DNA of 38,836 nt from Prevotella sp. UBA7764 (GTDB lineage: Bacteria; Bacteroidota; Bacteroidia; Bacteroidales; Bacteroidaceae): NCBI GenBank assembly GCA_002481295.1, contig DLDU01000026.1:2364-41199 (forward strand). The letters are read 5' to 3'. The notes below the pieces were generated by a model. The model was not told the DNA's origin and made no database searches. It saw only the letters and a program-made list of their open reading frames with translations. Below, in pieces: positions 8,120 to 15,755 of the stretch (positions are counted from its first letter, which is position 1; each line of letters begins with the position of its first letter). The position numbers and the translations under genes are program-made.

Positions 8120-8629
8120 ATGACCACATTATTATTAGTACGCCACGGCGAGACCGTGGCCAACAAAGCACAAATCCTTCAAGGACAAACTCCCGGTGAA
8201 CTCAACGACACTGGCAAAGAACAGGCCCGTGCAGTACGCGACCGGATGAAAGACGCACACATCGACACCTTCGTAGCCAGCGACCTCCACCGTGCCATCC
8301 AGACATGCGAGATCATTGCTGAGCCACATGGCAAGCCCGTCATCACCACACCCCTGCTCCGTGAGCGCGACTGGGGCAGCTTCACGGGGAAGTTCATCCC
8401 CGACCTGCAAGCCGTGAAACAATGGCCCGACGACATCGAGAGCCTTGAAAACCTCAAGAGCCGTGCCAAGCAATTCATCGCATGGTTGAAAGCCACCTTC
8501 CCCAACCAAACCGTGCTGGCTGTCGGCCACGGCATCGTCAACAAAGCCATCCAGAGCATCTACTTTGGCAAGCCGATGAACGAGATTCAGAAGATGACCA
8601 ACGCCGAAGTCCGCAAGCTCGTCTTGTAA
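8120..8629 (+). CDS. Histidine phosphatase family protein (phosphoglycerate-mutase-like)
   Basis: The 169-residue protein carries the family signature LVRHGET with phospho-accepting His9. It also has SDLHRAIQT, RERDWGSFTGK with the proton donor Glu82, and AVGHGIV with the second His137. It should be a cytosolic phosphatase acting on a small phosphorylated metabolite. The set is shared by cobalamin-pathway phosphatases and broad-specificity enzymes, and the lack of neighbouring pathway genes prevents a substrate call. It stands alone, divergent from the DUF308-like gene. Confidence 0.88.
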   Translation: MTTLLLVRHGETVANKAQILQGQTPGELNDTGKEQARAVRDRMKDAHIDTFVASDLHRAIQTCEIIAEPHGKPVITTPLLRERDWGSFTGKFIPDLQAVKQWPDDIESLENLKSRAKQFIAWLKATFPNQTVLAVGHGIVNKAIQSIYFGKPMNEIQKMTNAEVRKLVL

Positions 8630-8643
8630 AAGCCCCATCGGTT

Positions 8644-8699
8644 TGCTGCTGTGCAGCCGTCCTTTCCTTGTGTTCCGTTCGCTGCTGCTGTGCAGCAGC
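8644..8699 (+). other. Two related palindromes after the histidine phosphatase gene
   Basis: TGCTGCTGTGCAGC (8644-8657) and the better palindrome GCTGCTGTGCAGCAGC (8684-8699) follow the stop codon. The second can fold into a 7-bp stem. There is no T run, so a role in 3'-end formation is possible but weakly supported. Confidence 0.35.
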
Positions 8700-8708
8700 C
8701 CCTTACCA

Positions 8709-8742
8709 AAAAGCCCGCTCTCCCAGGACAGGAGAACGGGCA
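8709..8742 (-). terminator. Terminator of the RSFG-repeat gene
   Basis: GCCCGCTCTCC (8714-8724) pairs with GGAGAACGGGC (8732-8742) with one mismatch. On the minus strand the stem is followed by five Ts (complement of 8709-8713). It lies about 50 nt beyond the stop of the leftward repeat-protein gene. Confidence 0.75.
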
Positions 8743-8794
8743 AAATGTTATCCAAAATACGACACTTAATACTGTATCTTATATCTATTGATTT

Positions 8795-9877
8795 CTATCT
8801 TCCATTTCCAAAGTGACCGCCGCCGCCAGAGCTGTGACCGCCGCCAAAGCCGCCACCGCCACCGAAGGAACGTGTAGGAGCACTACTGCCGCCACCAAAG
8901 GAGCGCGCTGATGAACTGCTGCCACCGAAGGAGCGTGCCGGAGCGCTGCTGCCACTACCGAAAGTGCGGCTCGGAGTGCTGCTGCCAAACGAACGGCTGG
9001 GAGCACTGCTGCCAAATGAACGGGTGGACTCGCTGCTACGTGTACCGAACGAACGGCTCGGAGCAGAGAACGTACGGCTGGGCTCTCCCGTCGTGGTGCT
9101 TCCACCAAACGAGCGGCTCGGCTGTGTCACGGTAGTACGTGTACTGCTCTCACGGGCTCCAAACGAGCGTGTGCGGTCGCGTTGTGGGTCATAACCTGAG
9201 GGGGCACTCGACACACTGTAGGTACGGCTTCCGCCACCGAAGCTGCGATTGCCGTTGTTGCCGCCGAAACGTGTGCCATTGCCAAAGCTACGGTTTCCGT
9301 TACCACGATCACCAAAGTCTCTGCCGTCGAAGCGTGTGCCCCTGCCAAAGTCACCGCGGTCAAATCCGTCGCGCATTCCCATATAGCGTCCACCATCTCC
9401 GCGGCGCGGTCCGTCGAAGCGACGACCATAGTACCAGCTGCGTCCGCCATTCATCCGCCAGCTGTGACCACCATAGTAAGTAACGTAGATACTCGGCCGA
9501 CCGAAAAAGAAATAATCACGATGCGGATAGCGCGCATAGATGCTGAAGTGCCAGTACCCGCCGTTCCAGTAAAGCGGGCGATAGAAATAGGCTGCGTCGA
9601 CATAGGTACGGTACTGCCAGTCGAGAAGCACATAGCTCAAGTCGAGATTGCGTTGACGCCAATAGACACCATAGAGTTCGTCATACGTGTTGATACTCAT
9701 CAGGTAATCGAGGTTGATCTCGTAGGCAGCCTCATACTGCGCATCCGTGAGATTGAGTTCGTAAGCCATCTTGTCGGTCAGGAACAAAGCCTGCTGACGT
9801 GCCTGCTCATAACTCATGGCCGATGCCTGCACAGCCATAACCAAGAGGGCGACAAGAGTCAAAACTAACTTTTTCAT
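8795..9877 (-). CDS. Secreted RSFG-repeat low-complexity protein
   Basis: The 360-residue product has a signal peptide (MKKLVLTLVALLVMAVQASA). A folded, Tyr/Trp-rich region follows (residues ~21-145; LTDAQYEAAYEINLDYL, then many aromatic residues). From ~145 on it is a Gly/Arg/Ser-rich tail without Lys or Cys. The tail holds ten copies of RSFG plus two RTF variants, spaced mostly 8-17 residues apart and often preceded by S, T, A or N, and it ends in a Gly-rich run. It should be exported, with the tail disordered or surface-adhesive. I recognise no named family and assign no function. It has its own -7 box and terminator, so it is probably monocistronic. Arg and aromatic spacing resembles phase-separating or resilin-like tails, but that is only analogy. 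Confidence 0.8.
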   Translation of the reverse strand: MKKLVLTLVALLVMAVQASAMSYEQARQQALFLTDKMAYELNLTDAQYEAAYEINLDYLMSINTYDELYGVYWRQRNLDLSYVLLDWQYRTYVDAAYFYRPLYWNGGYWHFSIYARYPHRDYFFFGRPSIYVTYYGGHSWRMNGGRSWYYGRRFDGPRRGDGGRYMGMRDGFDRGDFGRGTRFDGRDFGDRGNGNRSFGNGTRFGGNNGNRSFGGGSRTYSVSSAPSGYDPQRDRTRSFGARESSTRTTVTQPSRSFGGSTTTGEPSRTFSAPSRSFGTRSSESTRSFGSSAPSRSFGSSTPSRTFGSGSSAPARSFGGSSSSARSFGGGSSAPTRSFGGGGGFGGGHSSGGGGHFGNGR

Positions 9878-9958
9878 ATCTTCTTCTTTTTATTGTTCAA
9901 CATTTCTCAGAGACAGAGGGCAGAGCGTCTAAACAGCTCTTTCCTCTTCTTCACGTTG

Positions 9959-9966
9959 CAAAATTA
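9959..9966 (-). promoter_or_regulatory. Candidate -7 box for the RSFG-repeat gene
   Basis: TAATTTTG on the minus strand fits TAnnTTTG. It would give an untranslated leader of about 80 nt before the start at 9877. The -33 element is not clear. Confidence 0.45.
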
Positions 9967-10031
9967 ATAAAAAAGAAAAGACTCAAGAGAGGTTTTCCCC
10001 TATCGTGGAGAGGAAAATCCCTAAAAAGCCG

Positions 10032-10039
10032 TATCTTTG
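10032..10039 (+). promoter_or_regulatory. -7 box for the Wzi-like gene
   Basis: TATCTTTG is a perfect match to the Bacteroidota -7 consensus and lies 29 nt upstream of the ATG at 10069. Confidence 0.65.
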
Positions 10040-10068
10040 CAAAAGAATTAACGATCACAGGCAAAAAA

Positions 10069-11643
10069 ATGACGAAAAGAATCCTTCTTTCCTTCACCGC
10101 TCTCTGCCTCGCCAGTGCTGTCTCTGCCCAGTATGCATGGCAGGAAGGCGCTGATCCAGGAAAGTGGCAACCCGGCAAAGACATCCACTACAAAGTGGAG
10201 ATGCAAGGCTCCGTGTCCAACGACAAGACACCTCTTTGGCTCAACGCCAACAAATATGGTCTTTCTTCACTCGAAGAGAACAACGGCTATCTGCGCATGC
10301 AGGCCATCAGACCGCTGAGCACTGACTCTGCCAGACGTTGGGCACTCGGCTACGGTCTCGACCTGGTGGCACCCGTTCACTACACCAGCCACGTCGTCGT
10401 TCAGCAGGCCTTTGCCGAACTGCGATGGCTCCACGGCACACTCACCGTGGGTGCCAAGGAATGGCCGATGGAACTGAAAAACAATGCCCTCAGCTCTGGC
10501 TCCCAGGCTTTAGGCATCAACGCTCGGCCGGTACCGCAAGTGCGGCTGGCTCTTCCACAATACTGGACGCTGCCCTTTGCCAATCGCTGGCTTCATCTCA
10601 AAGGACACATTGCCTACGGGCGGTTGACCGACCAGAACTGGCAGCATGACTTCACCCAGAAACAATCAAAATATGCCGACGACGTGCTCCTGCACACCAA
10701 GGCCGGCTATCTGATGATCGGCAATCCCGACCGCTTCTGTCCCTGGTCATTGGAGCTGGGCCTTGAGATGGCTACGATCTTTGGAGGCACAGCTTATCAC
10801 CCTGCCGGAAACGGAAAGGTAAATGCAATCCACAATGGCACCAAACTGAAAGATTATCTCAGGGCGTTTGTTCCCGGCGGTGCCGATACGCCAGAGATAG
10901 GCTCTGACTATCAAAACGAGGAAGGCGACATCCTCGGGGCATGGGTAGCCCGTTTCAACTACCAGGCCGACAGCTGGAAACTCGGCATCTATGCCGACAA
11001 ATACTTCGACGACCACTCTTCCATGCTGCAACTCGACTACGACGGCTATGGCAGCGGAGACGAGTGGAACGTGAAAAAGCGCCACCACTACTTTCTCTAC
11101 GACCTCAAGGACTGGATGCTCGGTGCTGAACTCAACCTGCGCAACGGCACGTGGCTGAAAGACATCGTCGTGGAATATCTCTATACCAAATACCAGAGCG
11201 GACCGCTCTATCACGACCATACCATCGGACGCCCCGAGCACATCTGCGGTACTGACAACTTCTATAACCATTATATCTTCCCCGGATGGCAGCATTGGGG
11301 ACAGGTAATGGGCAATCCACTCTACCGCTCTCCTATCTACAACCACGACGGCACGCTCACCATTGAGGACAACCGCTTCACCGCGTTCCACCTGGGATTT
11401 GACGGCCAGCCCACCGACGCACTCGCCTATCGTGTGCTTGTCTCTTGGCAGGAAGGACTCGGCACGTATGCGCGTCCTTACACCAAAAAGCACCACAACG
11501 TCAGCTTCATGGTGGAAGCACAGTATGCCCTGCCCCACCAGTGGAACATCAAGGCTGCCTACGGCATGGACTTCGGATTTATTCTCGGACACAACAGAGG
11601 CGCACAGCTCACCGTCTCGAAGTCTGGCATCTTCAACTTGTAA
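10069..11643 (+). CDS. Capsule assembly Wzi family outer-membrane protein
   Basis: The 524-residue protein has a signal peptide (MTKRILLSFTALCLASAVSA). Its barrel-like body has conserved Wzi-family segments: TPLWLNANKYGLSSL (residues ~55-69), LTVGAKEWPMELKNNALSSG, WLHLKGHIAYGRLTDQNW and the NHYIFPGWQHWGQVMGNPLY region near 400. In E. coli, Wzi is an 18-strand barrel lectin that holds capsule at the surface. In Bacteroidota the family is widespread and often away from capsule loci, as here. The last residues (SGIFNL) lack the usual terminal aromatic. It is followed 61 nt later by a small lipoprotein gene, probably the same transcript, and has a perfect -7 box. Confidence 0.85.
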   Translation: MTKRILLSFTALCLASAVSAQYAWQEGADPGKWQPGKDIHYKVEMQGSVSNDKTPLWLNANKYGLSSLEENNGYLRMQAIRPLSTDSARRWALGYGLDLVAPVHYTSHVVVQQAFAELRWLHGTLTVGAKEWPMELKNNALSSGSQALGINARPVPQVRLALPQYWTLPFANRWLHLKGHIAYGRLTDQNWQHDFTQKQSKYADDVLLHTKAGYLMIGNPDRFCPWSLELGLEMATIFGGTAYHPAGNGKVNAIHNGTKLKDYLRAFVPGGADTPEIGSDYQNEEGDILGAWVARFNYQADSWKLGIYADKYFDDHSSMLQLDYDGYGSGDEWNVKKRHHYFLYDLKDWMLGAELNLRNGTWLKDIVVEYLYTKYQSGPLYHDHTIGRPEHICGTDNFYNHYIFPGWQHWGQVMGNPLYRSPIYNHDGTLTIEDNRFTAFHLGFDGQPTDALAYRVLVSWQEGLGTYARPYTKKHHNVSFMVEAQYALPHQWNIKAAYGMDFGFILGHNRGAQLTVSKSGIFNL

Positions 11644-11704
11644 TGACAGACGGCTCCATCTGACAGACATATATATATAAGGTATAAAGAAAGAAAATAC
11701 GGAT

Positions 11705-12151
11705 ATGACAAAACATCTCAAGATATTCCTCCCGCTGTTCGCCGTCATCCTTTTCATGGCCTCCTGCGGTGATCTCCTGGAAACCTCCCACAACGGGAAA
11801 CTCGACGGCTATTGGAAACTCACCAACATCGACACGCTGGCCACCGGCGGACAAACAAACCTCCATAACCAAAGCCTGTTCATGGCGGTTCAAGGCACGA
11901 TCATGATGCTCAACAACATAGACAATGGGAGTGGATACATCTTTCAGTTCAACCATGCCAACGGCCACCTCAAAATCTTCGACGCAAGAGTCAATGACCG
12001 CGGAAATGGCGACCCTCTGCTGACATCGCCCGACGGTCTCAAGCCCTTTGGCTTCAATGCCCTTGAGGAGGACTTCACCGTGAAGGAGCTTACCGGCGGC
12101 AAGCTCATCCTCAACGACGGCACGCTCCGCCTCCATTTCATCAAATTCTAA
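11705..12151 (+). CDS. Small lipocalin-like lipoprotein
   Basis: The 148-residue product has a lipoprotein signal with Cys21 (VILFMASCGD). The mature part begins LDGYWKLTNID, the typical first strand (GxW) of lipocalin-like proteins. It continues with beta-rich segments such as GYIFQFNHANGHLKIFDA and GGKLILNDGTLRLHFIKF. The size and pattern recall DUF4847-type Bacteroidota lipoproteins, but I cannot confirm the family. It follows the Wzi-like gene and a strong terminator closes the transcript, so a partnership with that outer-membrane protein is plausible. Confidence 0.7.
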   Translation: MTKHLKIFLPLFAVILFMASCGDLLETSHNGKLDGYWKLTNIDTLATGGQTNLHNQSLFMAVQGTIMMLNNIDNGSGYIFQFNHANGHLKIFDARVNDRGNGDPLLTSPDGLKPFGFNALEEDFTVKELTGGKLILNDGTLRLHFIKF

Positions 12152-12171
12152 ACATATCTATACAAGCATAT

Positions 12172-12202
12172 AGCCCATGCCACCGCGGCATGGGCTTTTT
12201 TT
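12172..12202 (+). terminator. Strong terminator closing the Wzi-lipoprotein transcript
   Basis: A perfect 10-bp stem (AGCCCATGCC 12172-12181 with GGCATGGGCT 12187-12196), a 5-nt loop and a seven-T run. The run reaches the stop codon of the convergent regulator gene, so the terminator is squeezed into a 49-bp convergent gap. Confidence 0.92.
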
Positions 12203-15200
12203 ATGGTTTGTATTTGGCTGGGGTCACACCGAAAGCTTTTTGGAAGCATTTCGAGAAATAGCCAGAATCAGAAAAGCCTACCATATACATCACCTCCGAC
12301 ACAGAGAACTGCCCCTCCTTGAGCAGTGAGGCGGCACGGCGCATGCGCAGACTGCGAATTAGCTCCACAGGTGTCATACCCGTCATGAGCTTCACCTTTC
12401 GGTAGAGCTGTTTGCTGCCGATGCCAACAGTCTCCTGCAGTCGTGTGACATTGAAGTCTGAGTCTGATATATTCTTCTCTATCGTTTCAAAGACCTCGTT
12501 CAGCAAGCGCTCGTCGGCACTCTTCTCCATGCTGTCCTGCGCTTGGCCGGCAGTAGGCTTGGCCATATCACGCTTGATGCCGAATGTCAGCCGAAAGCTC
12601 AGTGCCATGTCCTCGGACATTACGTCGACGGTGCCTCCTCCCAGCTCCACTTCTCTTCTCACTTCGCTCAGCGGCGTAAGCGATTGTAGCAAAGTGATCC
12701 GCTGTTCCGGGGTGAGTGGCAAGTCCGTGCTGGTGAGTACATAGCAGACTTGCTGCCCCACCATGTCTGCATTCACAGCCACGGTCACTGTTGCCTGCGG
12801 ATGCGAACCGTCAATGAGATAGTCCATAAGCGAGCCCAACAGATGGTGCCAACTGATGATGTCCACCTCGGCAATAAGCGCGTCGGTATTGGTGGCAAAT
12901 GCCACATTGACCTTTCGTCCGTGTGCCTTTTCCTTGCAGTCTTCTGTCAGTAGTCTCAGATAAGCCACCGTGTCGACAGACACCGGTGGGTCTGCCGGGG
13001 AGGTGTCTTGTCCGTCATCGACATTCAGCTTTCGATATACGAGCGTGGCCAACTGCCCGGACTCCTTTCTTACGATGTCCCACTCATGTCGTGTCTTCGT
13101 CGCTCCTGTTGTCTTAGCGTTGCCTGTTGCGAGCATCATGTTGGCCGTAGCCATCAGTGTGCGCAGATGGTGGTTAAGGTGCTGGGCCAACTGAGAGTAA
13201 AACGCAGCCTTGGTGTGAACCTGCTCCAATATCTTTGCCTTCTCTCTTTGTTCCTGACGCAAACGCTGGCGCACACGACAGAAGTTCCACCCCCAGCAAC
13301 ACAGTGCCACGAAGAGCAGGGCATACACAGCCTTTGCCCACATACTGAGATACCAAGGCGGCAGGATATGAACGTCGAAACCATAGACTTCGTCGGCAGG
13401 ACGACCATTGCCGTCAAGCGTTCTTACTTCCAAGCGATAATCGCCGTATGGCAGTCCGTTGTAGGCAATGTGTCCATTCTCGGAATCCAATGCTGTCCAT
13501 CCCTTGTCGTGTCCTTCAAGGCGATAGACATAGAGTGCCGAGGGGTGGTCGGCAAAAGGAATGTCTGTCAAACAAAACGCCACGGTACTCTCACGGTGGC
13601 TCAGCGTGACGCTGCGGGCATAAGACAGATTGCAGCCAGAAGGATTGTAGAGCCGGCCATTGACGTAGAGTGCTGCCAGCGAAACCGGTTCTTGTACCGA
13701 GAATCTTGTCAGACTGGCAGCATCGACGCGATAAAAGCCATCGCTGCCAGCCAGACAGACCATACCGTCACGGGTACTGTAGTTTGCGGCAAGCACATCG
13801 GCTGAAGGCAGACGATAGTTGACGTTATCGCCCTTGTTGCCGATGATGCGGCAAACATTGCCGGTGATGATCCACATGCGGTCGCCAACCGGACAGATCG
13901 TCGATACGCGTTCCTCGGGACCATCATCGTGAAAGTTGATCGTACGCGGAGCCTGCGCCGGTGAAGCAAAGATGTCCACACCTCCGTCATATCCGGCCCA
14001 CAGTTGCCCACGCACGTCAGTGGCGATGAAGTTATAGGTTCTGCCTGTCTTCACGGGGATAGCCTTACCCTGTCCGTGAGGCACACACGCCAAGCCTTTG
14101 TCATAGAAGAGTGCCCAGATATTATTCCCGTTGCCGATAGCCAATTGGCCGACATGTATACTCGGCAATCCGTCAGCTGTTGACAGATGGTGGTCTGCCA
14201 CGCAGTAACCGCCGGAAGCCAACAGCTTCTGCTTGGAAATGATGAAGATACCACCCATGTACGACGCTATCCACAATCTATGTTGCCGATCCATCACGAT
14301 GTCGTAGGCCCATGTCGTCGTGTACTTGCCCGATGGATCAGCCACGATGAAGTTACGGAACTGTCCGGTAGCGGGATCATAGCAGTTGATGCCGTGGTCG
14401 GTAGCCACCCACAGTGTGCCGTCGGCATCCTGATAGATTTTCCTCACTCGGTTGTGAGAGAGTGAATAGGCGGCGTCGCCCTGCCGATACCAGGCCACGT
14501 GGCTGTAACCGTCGCCCTGCGTACGAAAGCGCAGAATGCCGTCGGTACCACCTGCCCAATTATAGCCTTCACGATCTTGAAAGAAAGCATGCAGCCTATT
14601 GCCATCTCCACTATTCGTGATGTCACTGATGGACACCCATTGGAAAAAACTGTTTTCGGCCAACAGCGAGAGTCCGTTGTCGGTGCCCAGCCAGAGATTA
14701 TCCCATCGGTCGCGAAAGAGTGTCCAGACGATGTTGTTGGCGATCGTCGACGGAACGCGTGCGTCGTGACCATAGCGTGTGACATCGTTCTCGGCACGAT
14801 AGGCATAAAGCCCGTTGTCAGTACCGATGAAGAGGGTACCGTCTGCTTTCAGGGAGAAGGCTTTTACCGAATTGCCGCGAAGTGCCTTTTCCTCCACGAC
14901 ATGTCCTTGCCTAAAGGCATAGAGTGCTCCCTCCGTACCCAACCACACACACTTCCGGCGGCTGTCGCGTATCATGGCGTTGACAAGAGGTTGACGACCT
15001 GATCTGAGCAGGACGCGCCCCACACGGCCACGAAGCATATAGAGACCGTCGAGCGTACCGACCATTACAGTGCCCCCGTCTGCCAACAACGAGTAGACGG
15101 CGGAGGCGATGCCCTTGACACGGCGCACACCATGATGGTCATAGACAAAGAGGCCCGACGAGGCACCGATATACATTCGCTGTCCCACGGACAGCAGGGC

Positions 15201-15584
15201 CCTAATGTCCTTGGGCGACTTCGCCACACGCTCATACGCATTGCGCCGGATGTCATAGACGAGCAAACCATCGTCGGCTCCGAGATAGAGCCGCTGTCCA
15301 ATACGTAGGATACAATGCACACGGCTCTCGGAAAACGTATGCGCACGGTAGCGGGGATAGCACTGGTAACCGTCAAAACTATAGAGTCCGCGCTCTGTGC
15401 CCAGCCAGACGATTCCCTGCCCGTCCTGCTCAACAGCAAGGACGGTCGACGCGTCGGGCAAGGCATAATTGTTGAAACGCAGAGGTTGGGCTACAATAGG
15501 CAGTGAACCCAATACCGTCAGCAACGCGACGGCTACATATATATATAATAAGGTGTAGTGCCTCTTGAATTGAAGATCTGGCAT
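12201..15584 (-). CDS. HTCS-like sensor/AraC regulator without receiver domain
   Basis: The 1127-residue protein begins with a signal anchor (~10-32). A periplasmic two-bladed propeller sensor follows (~35-640, Reg_prop repeats such as GIVWLGTERGLYSF and NLWLGTDNGLSLL). Next are a Y_Y_Y domain (~655-740), one membrane helix (~745-768) and a cytoplasmic part. The dimerisation helix keeps a His (NHHLRTL, ~804-810). The ATPase-like region (~900-1003) has lost the usual N-box and the glycine-rich G1/G2 boxes. The chain then passes directly to an AraC HTH domain (~1020-1127; two helix-turn-helices, GFSDSGYFSKCFQKAFGVTP). Canonical HTCS proteins carry a receiver between these parts and are about 1300-1450 residues. 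It faces the galactan operon and should sense a galactan oligosaccharide and activate it. Confidence 0.9.
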   Translation of the reverse strand: MPDLQFKRHYTLLYIYVAVALLTVLGSLPIVAQPLRFNNYALPDASTVLAVEQDGQGIVWLGTERGLYSFDGYQCYPRYRAHTFSESRVHCILRIGQRLYLGADDGLLVYDIRRNAYERVAKSPKDIRALLSVGQRMYIGASSGLFVYDHHGVRRVKGIASAVYSLLADGGTVMVGTLDGLYMLRGRVGRVLLRSGRQPLVNAMIRDSRRKCVWLGTEGALYAFRQGHVVEEKALRGNSVKAFSLKADGTLFIGTDNGLYAYRAENDVTRYGHDARVPSTIANNIVWTLFRDRWDNLWLGTDNGLSLLAENSFFQWVSISDITNSGDGNRLHAFFQDREGYNWAGGTDGILRFRTQGDGYSHVAWYRQGDAAYSLSHNRVRKIYQDADGTLWVATDHGINCYDPATGQFRNFIVADPSGKYTTTWAYDIVMDRQHRLWIASYMGGIFIISKQKLLASGGYCVADHHLSTADGLPSIHVGQLAIGNGNNIWALFYDKGLACVPHGQGKAIPVKTGRTYNFIATDVRGQLWAGYDGGVDIFASPAQAPRTINFHDDGPEERVSTICPVGDRMWIITGNVCRIIGNKGDNVNYRLPSADVLAANYSTRDGMVCLAGSDGFYRVDAASLTRFSVQEPVSLAALYVNGRLYNPSGCNLSYARSVTLSHRESTVAFCLTDIPFADHPSALYVYRLEGHDKGWTALDSENGHIAYNGLPYGDYRLEVRTLDGNGRPADEVYGFDVHILPPWYLSMWAKAVYALLFVALCCWGWNFCRVRQRLRQEQREKAKILEQVHTKAAFYSQLAQHLNHHLRTLMATANMMLATGNAKTTGATKTRHEWDIVRKESGQLATLVYRKLNVDDGQDTSPADPPVSVDTVAYLRLLTEDCKEKAHGRKVNVAFATNTDALIAEVDIISWHHLLGSLMDYLIDGSHPQATVTVAVNADMVGQQVCYVLTSTDLPLTPEQRITLLQSLTPLSEVRREVELGGGTVDVMSEDMALSFRLTFGIKRDMAKPTAGQAQDSMEKSADERLLNEVFETIEKNISDSDFNVTRLQETVGIGSKQLYRKVKLMTGMTPVELIRSLRMRRAASLLKEGQFSVSEVMYMVGFSDSGYFSKCFQKAFGVTPAKYKP
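15538..15557 (+). repeat. Dispersed 20-bp AT-rich motif, copy B
   Basis: This copy is identical to copy A (1173-1192) and on the same strand. Here it lies inside the first codons of the leftward regulator gene, where it encodes part of the signal anchor (HYTLLYIY). Confidence 0.7.
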
Positions 15585-15606
15585 AAGCTAAGTTATTAGA
15601 TAGTTG

Positions 15607-15614
15607 CAAAAGTA
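15607..15614 (-). promoter_or_regulatory. Candidate -7 box for the regulator gene
   Basis: TACTTTTG on the minus strand fits TAnnTTTG and lies 22 nt upstream of the regulator start codon at 15584. Confidence 0.5.
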
Positions 15615-15641
15615 CAAAAAAGACAAGGAAAAACAGCATGG

Positions 15642-15670
15642 TTGTCCAATTTCTACCCTCATTTGTCCAA
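15642..15670. promoter_or_regulatory. Candidate operator: TTGTCCAA direct repeat, 21-bp spacing
   Basis: TTGTCCAA occurs at 15642-15649 and 15663-15670, exactly 21 bp apart, i.e. two helical turns on the same DNA face. The second copy ends 30 nt before the -7 box of the SusC operon, about where an activator would replace a weak -33 element. AraC-type regulators bind such direct repeats. This is the best candidate site for the HTCS-like protein encoded next door. Binding is inferred. Confidence 0.55.
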
Positions 15671-15700
15671 AATAACATCCCTTCACTAAGCAGAGAAGCC

Positions 15701-15708
15701 TAACTTTG
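15701..15708 (+). promoter_or_regulatory. -7 box of the galactan utilisation operon
   Basis: TAACTTTG fits TAnnTTTG and lies 47 nt upstream of the SusC start. No TTTG is found at the -33 distance, which agrees with an activator-dependent promoter. Confidence 0.6.
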
Positions 15709-15755
15709 CAGCACGAAGACATTGAAACACTAATAACATTTTAATCAGAACCTAA

